A stretch of 64,000 nucleotides of DNA. Source: Desulfobacteraceae bacterium. GTDB lineage: Bacteria > Desulfobacterota > Desulfobacteria > Desulfobacterales > Desulfosarcinaceae. Shown here piece by piece: positions 52,568 to 61,685 of this stretch. Where the stretch lies: positions 52,114 through 116,113 of the forward strand of contig JABDIN010000088.1 in the NCBI GenBank assembly GCA_013003715.1, in the 5' to 3' direction. The position numbers were made by a program, and so were the translations under genes. Every line of letters starts with the position of its first letter. The stretch's first letter is position 1. Under the pieces are notes generated by a model that ran no database searches, had not been told where the DNA came from, and saw only the letters and a program-made list of their open reading frames with translations.

Positions 52568-52996
52568 ATGGGAGAAAAAAAGATTCGGATACTGTTGGCC
52601 AAGCCCGGTCTGGACGGTCATGACCGGGGAGCCAAAATTGTCGCTCTGGCGCTGCGGGATGCAGGCATGGAAGTGATATATACCGGGCTTCATCAGAGTC
52701 TGGACAAAATCGTTCATGCCGCCATCCAGGAATCAGTGGATGTCATCGGCCTGAGCATTATGTCCGGTGCCCATCTGCCGATCGCCAGGCGGTTGTTGGA
52801 AATGATGGAGACGGAGGGAATGAAGGATGTTCGCGTCGTTGTGGGCGGGGTCATTCCCGGCAGGGACATTCCGGTGCTGGAGGAGATGGGTGTTACCGGT
52901 GTTTTCCCCGGCGGAACGACCTTTGACGAGATTGTATCCAAAATATACGGTGCCTTCGACATGGAACCGCCTAAGTTGTTCAAAAAGACAGGTTAG
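52568..52996 (+). CDS. B12-binding small subunit of acyl-CoA mutase
   Basis: A 142-residue cobalamin-binding domain protein. The base-off/His-on motif D-x-H-x-x-G is present as D16, H18 and G21 in 'LDGHDRG', and 'VRVVVGGVIPGRDIP' provides the GG loop. The usual S-x-L is S-x-M ('GLSIMSGAH'). It forms the coenzyme-binding half of a two-subunit mutase with the product of 53079, as in isobutyryl-CoA-type and hydroxyisobutyryl-CoA mutases. It is IaaG/H-like by context. Confidence 0.93.
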   Translation: MGEKKIRILLAKPGLDGHDRGAKIVALALRDAGMEVIYTGLHQSLDKIVHAAIQESVDVIGLSIMSGAHLPIARRLLEMMETEGMKDVRVVVGGVIPGRDIPVLEEMGVTGVFPGGTTFDEIVSKIYGAFDMEPPKLFKKTG

Positions 52997-53078
52997 ACAA
53001 TTGGGATTCAAGGGCGGATCTGCGGGCATGCGATTTATTCACAATCACGATAATTACTCACATAAATAGGAATCAAAT

Positions 53079-54716
53079 ATGGGTGTCGCAAAATATATCA
53101 AAAATGAGAAAGATGCTGTCGAGGAAGTCATCTATCAATCCGGTATCCGGGTAAAGCCGGTATACGGCCCGAAGGATCTTGAAGCGGCGGGTTTCGATTA
53201 TGATGCGGACCTTGCCGATCCCGGTGAATATCCGTTTACCCGCAGCCTTCATCCCATGGGGTATCGAAGCCGCGCGTGGACGACCCGCCAGTATACTGGG
53301 TTCGGTACACCGGAGGAGACCAACAAGCGATTCAAGCTCATGATTTCCCACGGGCAAACCGGTTTGAATGTGGCCTTCGACCTGCCGACACAGATGGGCT
53401 ACGATTCGGATCATCCCCTGGCCATGGGCGAAGTGGGCCGGGTGGGCATGGCCGTCGACTCCCTTCGAGATTTTGAAACCGCTTTTGCCGGTATTCCGCT
53501 GGATAGAATCGGTTCCGGCCTGACCATAAACGCCGTGGCCACGATTATGCTTGCCATGTATCAGGCGGTGGCGGAAAAATTCGGATTTCCCAAAGAGAAA
53601 ATAAGCGCCACTCCCCAGAATGACATTTTAAAAGAGATGATCGGGCGCGGTGCATGGATCTTCCCGGTCAAACCGGCTGTCCGGCTGGTGGGGGATTCCA
53701 TAGAATATGCGGTCAAGGAGTTGCCACGCTGCAATCCGGTGAGTATCTGCGGATATCATATACGCGAATCCGGTGCCACACCGGCGCAGGAGATCGGGTT
53801 CGCGTTTGAAATCGCCCGGGCCTATATTGAAAATGTCCAGGCGCGCGGTCTGTCCGCCAGTGATTTTGTGGGCCGTTTTTCATTTAATCTGAATGTTTAC
53901 GGCAACCTGTGGGAACAGGTCTCCAAATTCAGGGCGGCCCGTAAATTGTGGGCCAAAATGCTCAAGGAAGACTATGGTGTGACCGAGAAGAAAAAAATGT
54001 TTCTGCGGGGGCTTTTCGGTGGCGGCGGCAGCGGATTGACCAAGGAACAGCCGGAAAACAATATCATGCGAGGGGCTTACTACGCCCTGGCGGCGGCGCT
54101 CACCGGCGCCCAGACCACGGCGTTGTGTTCATTTGACGAAGCCTATACGATCCCGACGCCCCGGGCGGCGTTGCTGTCGCTGCGGACACTTGAAATACTT
54201 ATGGAAGAAGTGGGGCTTCGCGATACGGTCGATCCCCTCGCCGGTTCTTACTTTGTGGAAACCATCACCCTGGAGATGGAAGCGAAAATCAGGGAAGAGA
54301 TGGAACGTGTCCGGGGGATTGGCGGGGTCGTTGATGCCATCGACAACGGTACCATTCATCGTATCCTGTCAAAACAGGCTTATGAGTATGAAAAAGGCCT
54401 CCAGAACGGCGAGTATGTGAAGGTCGGTCTGAATAAATATACGGAAGGCGACAGCGGGGAACAGACGGAAGTGGATCTGCACGAACACAATGAGGAGTGG
54501 GTGGAGAAGCAGCAAGCCGGTCTGTCCGAGCTGAAACGGACACGGCACAACGAGGCGGTTAAAACGTCTCTTCAGGCATTGGAAAAAGCGGCCAAAGGCA
54601 ACGACAACGTCATGCCTTACCTGGTGGATTGTTGCCGCAATTATGCCACCGTGGGCGAAATGGCCGGTGTCTTCCGCGATGTGTTCGGGGAATGGGCGGA
54701 ACCGGCGATTTTTTAA
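53079..54716 (+). CDS. methylmalonyl-CoA mutase-type large subunit
   Basis: A 545-residue TIM-barrel subunit of an adenosylcobalamin-dependent acyl-CoA mutase. The B12 domain is on the separate small subunit. Substrate-pocket residues match methylmalonyl-CoA mutase: Tyr72 in 'RQYTGFG' (Tyr89 in the P. shermanii enzyme), Arg190 in 'MIGRGAW' (Arg207) and His227 in 'CGYHIRESG' (His244). These residues hold the free carboxylate, so the substrate is probably a dicarboxylic CoA ester. Aryl-succinyl-CoA to arylmethyl-malonyl-CoA, as proposed for IaaGH, fits both residues and neighbours. Alkylsuccinyl-CoA or methylmalonyl-CoA cannot be excluded. Confidence 0.94.
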   Translation: MGVAKYIKNEKDAVEEVIYQSGIRVKPVYGPKDLEAAGFDYDADLADPGEYPFTRSLHPMGYRSRAWTTRQYTGFGTPEETNKRFKLMISHGQTGLNVAFDLPTQMGYDSDHPLAMGEVGRVGMAVDSLRDFETAFAGIPLDRIGSGLTINAVATIMLAMYQAVAEKFGFPKEKISATPQNDILKEMIGRGAWIFPVKPAVRLVGDSIEYAVKELPRCNPVSICGYHIRESGATPAQEIGFAFEIARAYIENVQARGLSASDFVGRFSFNLNVYGNLWEQVSKFRAARKLWAKMLKEDYGVTEKKKMFLRGLFGGGGSGLTKEQPENNIMRGAYYALAAALTGAQTTALCSFDEAYTIPTPRAALLSLRTLEILMEEVGLRDTVDPLAGSYFVETITLEMEAKIREEMERVRGIGGVVDAIDNGTIHRILSKQAYEYEKGLQNGEYVKVGLNKYTEGDSGEQTEVDLHEHNEEWVEKQQAGLSELKRTRHNEAVKTSLQALEKAAKGNDNVMPYLVDCCRNYATVGEMAGVFRDVFGEWAEPAIF

Positions 54717-54755
54717 AACCGATCATATCATATTGTAACCGTCAGGAGGTTATAC

Positions 54756-56846
54756 GTGGGCAAAGGAAGCTATCGTCTGGGATGCGATATCGGCGGCACG
54801 TTTACGGATTTTGTGCTGGTTAATGACGAGACCGGTGAGTTTTCGACCAACAAATGTCTCACCACTCCGTCAGACCCGTCCGATGCGGTGGAGGAAGGTA
54901 TTCGGGATTTACTGATCCGGAATCCGGATGCCGACGCCAATATAGAGGAAATCATTCACGGTACGACCCTTGTGATCAATGCCATCATTGAGAGGAAGGG
55001 CGCCAAGACGGGCTTTATCACCACAAGGGGCTTCAGGGATATTCTGGAACTCGGCCGGGAGATACGGTACGACGCCTACGATATATTCAGTGAATACCCG
55101 GCGCCCCTGGTACCCAGATACCTGTGCGCTGAAGTGGATGAGCGCGTGGCCAGCGACGGCCGCGTGATCAAACCCTTGGATGTGGAAGGGGCAACGGACG
55201 CCATAAAAAAATTGCGTGACCAGGGCATCGAGTCCGTGGCCGTTTGCCTGATCAATTCATACGAAAATCCGGTTCATGAACGGATAATAAAAACCCTTGT
55301 TGAGGAAACCGCCCCGGATCTGTTCCTTTCCACCTCGTTTGAGGTGCTGCCCCAGATCAGGGAGTTCGAACGGGCCTGTACCACTGCAACCAATGCCTAT
55401 GTAAAACCGATCACAGCCAAATACCTGGCCAAACTGGATGCCCGGTTGCGTTCACTGGGTTTCGGCGGCCGTTTGTATATCATGCTTTCTTCCGGTGGTA
55501 TCACCGGCGTCGAGGCGGCCAGGGAGTACCCGGTGAGGATTATCGAATCCGGCCCGACAGCTGCCGTCATCGCTTCACAGTACTATGGAAGGATGTTCGA
55601 GATAAAGGATATGTTCTGTTTTGACATGGGAGGCACCACGGCCAAATCCTGCCTGATCCAGAAAGGGCACGCCGGTTTGGTTTCCACCTTTGAAGTAGGG
55701 CGGGTACAGCGGTTCAAGAAAGGCAGCGGCCTGCCGATCCAGGTACCGGTGGTGGATTTGATGGAGATCGGTGCCGGCGGCGGCAGCATCGCCAAAATGA
55801 GCAAAATGGGATTGTTGCAGGTCGGTCCCGAAAGCGCCGGAGCGGATCCCGGTCCGGCCTGCTATGGACTCGGTGGCGAAAACCCGACCGTGACGGATTC
55901 GGATCTCGTTCTCGGATACCTGGATCCCGATTATTTTCTGGGCGGTGATATGAAACTCGACAAAACCGCTGCCGAGGCCGCCATCAAAAACAAGGTGGCC
56001 GATCCACTCAAGACCAGCGTGGTGGACGCAGCCTTCGGTGTGCACGATCTGATCAATGAAACCATGGCCGCCGCAGCCAAGACGCATATTGCCGAAAAAG
56101 GCGGGAACCCGAATGTCGTTACCGTAAGCGCCTTCGGCGGCGCCGGACCGGTCCACGCATATGGTCTGGCCCGGAAAATCGGTGCACCGCGGATTCTGGT
56201 GCCGCCGCTGGCCGGTGTGGGTTCGGCCATGGGTTTTTTCACCGCCCCCGTGGCCTTTGATTTGACCCGAAGCCACCGTGTGCATTTGGAAGATGCGGAC
56301 TTCTCGGACATCGAGGCGCTGTTTAAGGCCTTGGAAACCGAAGGTGCCGCCATCCTGGAAAAAGCTGCCAGGGATGAGAAGATCATTTTCGAGCGGACCC
56401 TGATGATGCGATTCGTCGGCCAGGGTGCGGAAACCGATCTGCCGTTGGGCGGCGAACCCTTTGATCAACTGAGCCGGCAGGAGATCCGGGATCTCTTTGA
56501 TGGCGAGTACCGGCGGTTATACGGCCGGACCTACCCCGACAACCCTGTGGAGTTTGTGACTTTCAAACTGAGGGCCAGCCTGCCCGAACGCCCGTTCAGG
56601 CTGCCCACCATGAAGGTGTCGTCGGGTAAACTGGAGGATGCGGTCAAAGGGAAGCGGAATGCGTTTTCCGTAGTGCAGAAAAAATACATTCCGTTTTCCG
56701 TATACGACCGGTTCAAATTATTTGCCGGCGCTGTTATCAGCGGGCCGGCCATCATAGAGGAAAGAGAGTCCACCATCGTTGTCGGTGAAGACGCCCTGGC
56801 AACGGTCGATGAATACGGATTTGTATGGATAGATCTGGATAAATAG
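54756..56846 (+). CDS. hydantoinase/oxoprolinase A-type subunit (HyuA)
   Basis: A 696-residue ATP-dependent cyclic-amide hydrolase subunit. It begins with the actin-like nucleotide motif 'GCDIGGTFTDFVLVNDETGE', then 'HGTTLVINAIIERKGAKTGF', and the second ATPase motif 'FDMGGTTAKSCLI' near residue 288. The GTG start follows AGGAGG. With HyuB it hydrolyses hydantoins, 5-oxoproline or other lactams, and homologues also carboxylate acetone or acetophenone. In the indoleacetate pathway a similar pair (IaaC/IaaE) opens the oxindole ring. The TAG stop is formed at the left end of the repeat element at 56844. Confidence 0.93.
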   Translation: MGKGSYRLGCDIGGTFTDFVLVNDETGEFSTNKCLTTPSDPSDAVEEGIRDLLIRNPDADANIEEIIHGTTLVINAIIERKGAKTGFITTRGFRDILELGREIRYDAYDIFSEYPAPLVPRYLCAEVDERVASDGRVIKPLDVEGATDAIKKLRDQGIESVAVCLINSYENPVHERIIKTLVEETAPDLFLSTSFEVLPQIREFERACTTATNAYVKPITAKYLAKLDARLRSLGFGGRLYIMLSSGGITGVEAAREYPVRIIESGPTAAVIASQYYGRMFEIKDMFCFDMGGTTAKSCLIQKGHAGLVSTFEVGRVQRFKKGSGLPIQVPVVDLMEIGAGGGSIAKMSKMGLLQVGPESAGADPGPACYGLGGENPTVTDSDLVLGYLDPDYFLGGDMKLDKTAAEAAIKNKVADPLKTSVVDAAFGVHDLINETMAAAAKTHIAEKGGNPNVVTVSAFGGAGPVHAYGLARKIGAPRILVPPLAGVGSAMGFFTAPVAFDLTRSHRVHLEDADFSDIEALFKALETEGAAILEKAARDEKIIFERTLMMRFVGQGAETDLPLGGEPFDQLSRQEIRDLFDGEYRRLYGRTYPDNPVEFVTFKLRASLPERPFRLPTMKVSSGKLEDAVKGKRNAFSVVQKKYIPFSVYDRFKLFAGAVISGPAIIEERESTIVVGEDALATVDEYGFVWIDLDK

Positions 56847-56990
56847 TGTCCATCCAGAGATGGTAGCTTGTGGTCCAGATCAAGGCCGCAGCGTTTTAGA
56901 AAACGCAGTCGTAATGGGCTTACGTCGAGTATTTCTAAAACGCGAGAACGCAGATATGGGCCGCAAGATGCTATTTATGGATGGACACTA
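56844..56990. mobile_element. MITE-like element with terminal inverted repeats
   Basis: A 147-base element between hyuA and hyuB. The left end TAGTGTCCATCCA (56844-56856) is the exact inverse complement of the right end TGGATGGACACTA (56978-56990). An inner pair, GCGTTTTAGAAA (56891-56902) and TTTCTAAAACGC (56932-56943), lets the whole unit fold into a long hairpin. The ends are bounded by TA, as expected for a TA target-site duplication of the IS630/Tc1-mariner type. It encodes no protein. Its left TA plus G supplies the hyuA stop codon. Confidence 0.7.
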
Positions 56991-57073
56991 AATAACCGAA
57001 ACATGGCGTAGTGTCGAAACCGATTATGCAACCTGTCCCTTAAATTAACGCCTAAACACAGAAACGGTTGATT

Positions 57074-58798
57074 ATGAACGCCCAAAACAAAACGAAATTC
57101 GATCCGATCACCTTGGAAATTTTGTGGAGAAGACTGGTGTCCATCGTGGATGAGGCAGATGCCTCCGTGGCGCGTACGGCATTCTCAAGCCTGCTTCGTG
57201 ACGCCCACGACTATACCTGCATGTTCACCGACAGCCGCGGCCAGGAACTGGTGCAGGGCACCTTCTGCACCCCGGGTCAGGCGGGTGCCATGGCGCTTGG
57301 CGTCAAAAAGATCATTAACTCGATACCCCTGGATCAGTACAAACCCGGTGACGTTTACATCATCAACGATCCCTGGCTGCTGGCCGGGCATCTCAATGAT
57401 GTCTGTGTGCTCAGCCCTATATTTTTCAAGGATAAACCCGTGGCGTTCACGGCCTGCGTGTTCCATCATTCCGATATCGGGGGCCGGATTTCGTCGGACA
57501 ACCGGGAAGTATTCGAGGAAGGGCTGTTTATTCCGCCGGTCAAACTTTATGATGCCGGGGTGTTGAACCAGCAGGTGCTGGATATCATCCGGTGGAACGT
57601 GAGAACCCGTGATGAGGTGGTTGGGGATATTCGATCCCAGGTGGCCGCCAACCATGTCTGCGCCCAGAAGATCATCGAGATGATGGAAGAAGAGCGTTTG
57701 GATACACTGGATGATTTAGCGGATGAGATCATCACCCGCACCGAAGCCAGCATGCGGTCGGCAATCGAGGCCATACCGGACGGTGTTTATCCGTATACGG
57801 GTATCATCGAAGGCGGCAAACGGAAGGATATCACCATCAGTCTCACCGTCACCGTTGACGGCAGTGATATCGCCGTTGACTTCACCGGCACCTCATCCCA
57901 GGTGGACTGGGGAGTGAACGTGGTCTACAATTTCACCTATGCCTATGTGTTCATGGCGATCAAGAGCGCCTTTGATCCCGATATCCCCATCAACGAAGGT
58001 GCTATCCGGCCCATTAAAATGACAGCCCCCGAAGGCACCATCGTCAATTGCACGTTCCCGGCCGCTGTTGCCGCACGGATGCAAGTGGGGCACTTCATGA
58101 CCGAAATGGTATTTAAAGCGCTGTCAGCCGCGGCACCGGACAATATTATCGCCGGATCCGGCGGAACACCGGCCCAGACCAATATCATGTACGGCCGGCG
58201 GAAATCCGGGAAGCCCTGGCATACCATGATTATCCGGGGTGGCGGCCTGGGGGCGGGCAGCCGGATGGACGGCCATCATTGTGCCATTTTCCCGGCCAAT
58301 GGCGCCAACACGCCGGTGGAGATTTTTGAAAGTGATACGCCGCTCCTGGTAAAAAGCCGCGGGTTGGTTACCGACTCCGGTGGCCCGGGGACCATGAGGG
58401 GCGGTATTGGCCGGCAGATGGTGATACACATTCCAAAGGATGAATTCGGTCCTCAGGACCCGACCACCATCGCCGTTCAGGCCGGCCGGTACATTTACCC
58501 GCCTGAAGGGATGTTCTCCGGAAAACCGGGAACAAAAGCGAAATTCCAGAAAAACAACGAAGATGCGGATCCCTCGGGCCTGACCTTTTGCAACGCCGGC
58601 GATACCATTGCCTTTTACAGCGCCGGCGGCGGTGGTTATGGAGATCCACTGAAACGTGACCCGGACGCCGTGAAACAGGATGTGCTCATGGGATATGTGA
58701 GTGCCGCATGTGCTGAAACCGAATATGGGGTGGCCATTGACCCGGATACTTTGGAAATCGATGTGGACCGGACAAGGCTCCTTCGCGGCCAATCCTAG
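57074..58798 (+). CDS. hydantoinase/oxoprolinase B-type subunit (HyuB)
   Basis: A 574-residue partner of HyuA. Family features include 'FDPITLEILWRRLVSIVDEA' at the start and 'QAGAMALGVKKI' near residue 75. The metal-site region 'DPWLLAGHLNDVCVL' and 'FHHSDIGGRISSDN' follow, with 'SGGTPAQTNIMYGRRKSGKP' and the C-terminal 'YSAGGGGYGDPLKRDP'. I use the ATG at 57074, and the TTG at 57068 is an alternative. The ribosome binding site is weak and the MITE-like element separates it from hyuA, so its expression relative to hyuA may have changed. Confidence 0.93.
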   Translation: MNAQNKTKFDPITLEILWRRLVSIVDEADASVARTAFSSLLRDAHDYTCMFTDSRGQELVQGTFCTPGQAGAMALGVKKIINSIPLDQYKPGDVYIINDPWLLAGHLNDVCVLSPIFFKDKPVAFTACVFHHSDIGGRISSDNREVFEEGLFIPPVKLYDAGVLNQQVLDIIRWNVRTRDEVVGDIRSQVAANHVCAQKIIEMMEEERLDTLDDLADEIITRTEASMRSAIEAIPDGVYPYTGIIEGGKRKDITISLTVTVDGSDIAVDFTGTSSQVDWGVNVVYNFTYAYVFMAIKSAFDPDIPINEGAIRPIKMTAPEGTIVNCTFPAAVAARMQVGHFMTEMVFKALSAAAPDNIIAGSGGTPAQTNIMYGRRKSGKPWHTMIIRGGGLGAGSRMDGHHCAIFPANGANTPVEIFESDTPLLVKSRGLVTDSGGPGTMRGGIGRQMVIHIPKDEFGPQDPTTIAVQAGRYIYPPEGMFSGKPGTKAKFQKNNEDADPSGLTFCNAGDTIAFYSAGGGGYGDPLKRDPDAVKQDVLMGYVSAACAETEYGVAIDPDTLEIDVDRTRLLRGQS

Positions 58799-58861
58799 CC
58801 GGTGGGAAGGTATGAGACAATTCATCCGGCCGGGCAACCGACGAATACAGAAGGAATGACT

Positions 58862-60163
58862 ATGGTGACCGCACAGAGAAAAACATTCATGCCTGATATT
58901 GCGAATCTTGACGAACTTCATGCGCACCAGCTAAACGGCCTTCGGTGGACGGTGGATCATGCCTTTAACAATTCTCCGTTTTACCGTAAAAAACTTGAAA
59001 AGGCAGGTGTCGGACTGGACAGTATCGCATCCCTTGAGGATTTGAGGGGGCTTCCGTTCACCACAGCCCATGATCTGCGGGACGGATATCCTTTTCCGTT
59101 GCTCAGTGTGAATCCTGAGGATGTGGTACGGGTTCACGCGTCTTCCGGCACCACCGGGAAAAAGAAAGTCCTGGCCTATACCCGGAAAGACATCGAGGAT
59201 TGGGAGGACATGTTTGCCCGGTGTTATGAAGTGGCCGGGCTTACCGCCGGCGACCGGATTCAGATAGCCGTGGGATACGGGGTATGGACGGCGGGCATGG
59301 GATTTCAGAAAGGATGTGAACGGTTCGGCGCCATGGCCATTCCGGCCGGCCCGGGAAACATCGACATGCAATGTCAGTTCCTCGTGGACCTTCAATCCAC
59401 GGTGATGTGCTGTACGGCATCCATGGGGCTTCTCATGGCCGAAGAGGTTGAAAAACGCGGTTTGAGAGACAAAATCGCTTTGAAAAAAATGATTTTCGGT
59501 TCCGAGCGGAGCAGTGATGCCATGAGAGCGCGAATCAAGGAATTGCTGGGCCTTGAGGAGTTGTTCGATATCACCGGTATGACGGAACTCTACGGACCCG
59601 GAACCGGGCTGGATTGCCCGAAGCATGAGGGCATCCATTATTGGGCGGACATGTATATCCTCGAGATTCTCGACCCGGATACGCTGGTGCCGGTGGCTGA
59701 AGGCGAGATTGGTGAGATGGTGGTCACCACACTGAAAAAAGAAGCCGCGCCTCTGATCCGCTACCGTACGCGGGATCTGACACGGATGATGACCGATCCC
59801 TGTTCCTGCGGAAATATCATGCCCATGCATGATCGGATTCTCGGCCGGTCCGATGACATGATCATTTACCGGGCCGTGAACATCTATCCCGGGCAGATCG
59901 ACGAGGTGTTGTCAGCGGTTCCCGACATCGGTTGCGAATACCAGGTGATCATGAATCGCGGTGACGATGGTAAGGATTATATGCGTTTGAAAGTGGAGTG
60001 TCAGCAGGGAGTCACGCCGGATGAACAAGAAGCCGTCGAACGGAAAATCAAAACAGCGATAAAAAACAAGATCATGGTCAGCTGTTCGGTGGATACCTGT
60101 GAGTACGGTGAGCTGCCCCGGTCCGAAAGAAAAGCCAGACGGATTTTCGATAACCGGGGATAG
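58862..60163 (+). CDS. phenylacetate-CoA ligase family protein (PaaK/IaaB-like)
   Basis: A 433-residue aryl-CoA ligase. It shows the PaaK-type ATP motif 'HASSGTTGKKKVLAYT', 'FDITGMTELYGPG', 'YRTRDLTRM' and the C-terminal 'LPRSERKARRI' region with the catalytic Lys. PaaK enzymes activate phenylacetate. In the Aromatoleum auxin cluster the homologue IaaB activates indoleacetate, which fits here. The ATG at 58862 follows AAGGA at 58851-58855, and the frame open to 58802 would add 20 unrelated residues. Confidence 0.93.
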   Translation: MVTAQRKTFMPDIANLDELHAHQLNGLRWTVDHAFNNSPFYRKKLEKAGVGLDSIASLEDLRGLPFTTAHDLRDGYPFPLLSVNPEDVVRVHASSGTTGKKKVLAYTRKDIEDWEDMFARCYEVAGLTAGDRIQIAVGYGVWTAGMGFQKGCERFGAMAIPAGPGNIDMQCQFLVDLQSTVMCCTASMGLLMAEEVEKRGLRDKIALKKMIFGSERSSDAMRARIKELLGLEELFDITGMTELYGPGTGLDCPKHEGIHYWADMYILEILDPDTLVPVAEGEIGEMVVTTLKKEAAPLIRYRTRDLTRMMTDPCSCGNIMPMHDRILGRSDDMIIYRAVNIYPGQIDEVLSAVPDIGCEYQVIMNRGDDGKDYMRLKVECQQGVTPDEQEAVERKIKTAIKNKIMVSCSVDTCEYGELPRSERKARRIFDNRG

Positions 60164-60198
60164 GGATAGTAAGGCAAAATTGTTAAATGGTAGATTGG

Positions 60199-60223
60199 TA
60201 TACTATTGAAATGCGCGCATTTC
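60199..60223 (+). promoter_or_regulatory. possible promoter/operator before Mo-hydroxylase genes
   Basis: A TATACT -10-like hexamer (60199-60204) lies directly before a perfect 16-base palindrome GAAATGCGCGCATTTC (60208-60223). No clear -35 box is seen. The site precedes the FAD-subunit gene by 33 bases and could provide separate control of the hydroxylase genes. Confidence 0.35.
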
Positions 60224-60256
60224 ATTCGAAATTCAACAAGATAAAGGAGCCTGTTG

Positions 60257-61120
60257 ATGATTGATTACGAGTACAAGAAACCGGAGAGTTTGGACGAGGT
60301 ATTCGCGCTTCTGAAAAACTGCGGATCCCAGGCAAAACTGATTGCCGGCGGAACAGATGTGCTGATCGATATCAAGCACCGTAAAATCGAGCCGGAGGTG
60401 TTGATCTCCCTGAGGGGGTTGAATGACCTTCAATACATTCGAAAAGAGGATGATTATCACATCGGCGCCATGACCACCCATGCCATGCTCGAGCATTCGG
60501 AATTGGTTGAAAAAGAACTTACCGCGTTGCAGCAGGGTGCTGCCCAGGTCGGATGTGTTCAACTGAGGAACGTGGCGACCATCGGGGGGAATGTGTGCAA
60601 CGCCGCCCCATCTGCGGACTCGGCGGCACCCTTGCTGGCCCTTGGTGCCCGTGTGGTGCTGCAGGGACCAAATGATCGCCGGGAAGTTGAAATGGCTGAT
60701 TTTTTCACCGGTCCGTCCGCGACCACCAAAAAAGACGACGAAGTGCTCGTGGAACTCATCATCCCCGGTGATATGGAAAAATATGGTTCCTCATATTGCA
60801 AGCACTCCCGCCGGAAGGCCCTGAATCTGCCGATTATCGGTGTGGCCGGCGCCATAAAACTCAATTCGGACAACACTATCTCCGATGTCAAGATCGGGTT
60901 GACGGTGGTCGCACCAACGCCCATTCGCGCACTTCCGGCCGAAGAGTTCCTGGTCGGCAAGGCGTTTACCGATGACGTGCTCACCGAAGCCGGCAAGCGT
61001 GCCGCCGAACCGGATTGTTGCATGCCGCGCGACAGCTTGCGATGCGAGGGCTGGTACCGCGAGGAGATGGTCAGAGTGCTCATTCCGCGTGTCCTGAAAC
61101 AGGCCGCGGGCAATTTATAG
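60257..61120 (+). CDS. molybdenum hydroxylase FAD-binding subunit (CoxM-like)
   Basis: A 287-residue medium subunit of a xanthine dehydrogenase-family enzyme. FAD motifs are 'KLIAGGTDVLIDIK' and 'ATIGGNVCNAAPSADSAAPL'. It lacks the inserted 4Fe-4S segment that marks the 4-hydroxybenzoyl-CoA reductase beta subunit. It passes electrons from the iron-sulfur subunit to an external acceptor. The ATG at 60257 follows AAGGAG, and TTG at 60254 is an alternative. Confidence 0.94.
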   Translation: MIDYEYKKPESLDEVFALLKNCGSQAKLIAGGTDVLIDIKHRKIEPEVLISLRGLNDLQYIRKEDDYHIGAMTTHAMLEHSELVEKELTALQQGAAQVGCVQLRNVATIGGNVCNAAPSADSAAPLLALGARVVLQGPNDRREVEMADFFTGPSATTKKDDEVLVELIIPGDMEKYGSSYCKHSRRKALNLPIIGVAGAIKLNSDNTISDVKIGLTVVAPTPIRALPAEEFLVGKAFTDDVLTEAGKRAAEPDCCMPRDSLRCEGWYREEMVRVLIPRVLKQAAGNL

Positions 61121-61161
61121 GTAATGCTATACAACCAATCCATAAAATCCAAGGAGATGGT

Positions 61162-61635
61162 ATGAAAACACAAACCGTTTCTTTCACCTTAAACGGCGAG
61201 AGTGTGACTGCAACCGTTCCCCAGTCGTGGAACCTGTTAAGAACGTTGAGAGATCATTTTGAGCTCACCGGTGCCAAGGAGGGGTGCGGCGAAGGCGAAT
61301 GCGGTGCCTGTACCGTGGTCGTGGATGGAGACGCCGTCAACTCCTGTCTCTATCCGGTCATGGAAGCAGAAGGGAAAACAATCGTCACCATCGAAGGCCT
61401 CGAAAAGACAGATGGTGGCCTGCATCCCATACAGGATGCTTTTCTCAACAATAATGGGGTTCAATGCGGCTATTGCACCAGCGGCATGATCATGTCGGCC
61501 AAAGCGCTGCTGGACAAGAATCCGGCGCCTTCGGAAGATGACATCCGGACCAGTATCTCGGGCAACATCTGCCGGTGTACCGGATATGTCCAAATCGTTG
61601 AATCCATAGACAACGCATCTAAAATGATGAAATAA
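61162..61635 (+). CDS. molybdenum hydroxylase 2[2Fe-2S] subunit (CoxS-like)
   Basis: A 157-residue small subunit. The plant-type 2Fe-2S motif is 'GCGEGECGACTVVVDG', and the second cluster is in 'GYCTSGMIM' and 'GNICRCTGY'. It relays electrons from the Mo centre to the FAD subunit. The ATG at 61162 follows AAGGAG. A longer open frame upstream overlaps the FAD-subunit gene in another frame and is not used. Confidence 0.95.
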   Translation: MKTQTVSFTLNGESVTATVPQSWNLLRTLRDHFELTGAKEGCGEGECGACTVVVDGDAVNSCLYPVMEAEGKTIVTIEGLEKTDGGLHPIQDAFLNNNGVQCGYCTSGMIMSAKALLDKNPAPSEDDIRTSISGNICRCTGYVQIVESIDNASKMMK

Positions 61636-61685
61636 CCGGCAACGCCTCGCGTTTTGTCGCTAGCCGCCTAAGCTTAGGAGGAACC

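Noticed and set aside
54756..58798. Acetone or acetophenone carboxylase
   Set aside because: HyuA/HyuB homologues form these enzymes, but the extra small subunits are absent and the neighbours fit lactam opening better. Not strictly excluded.
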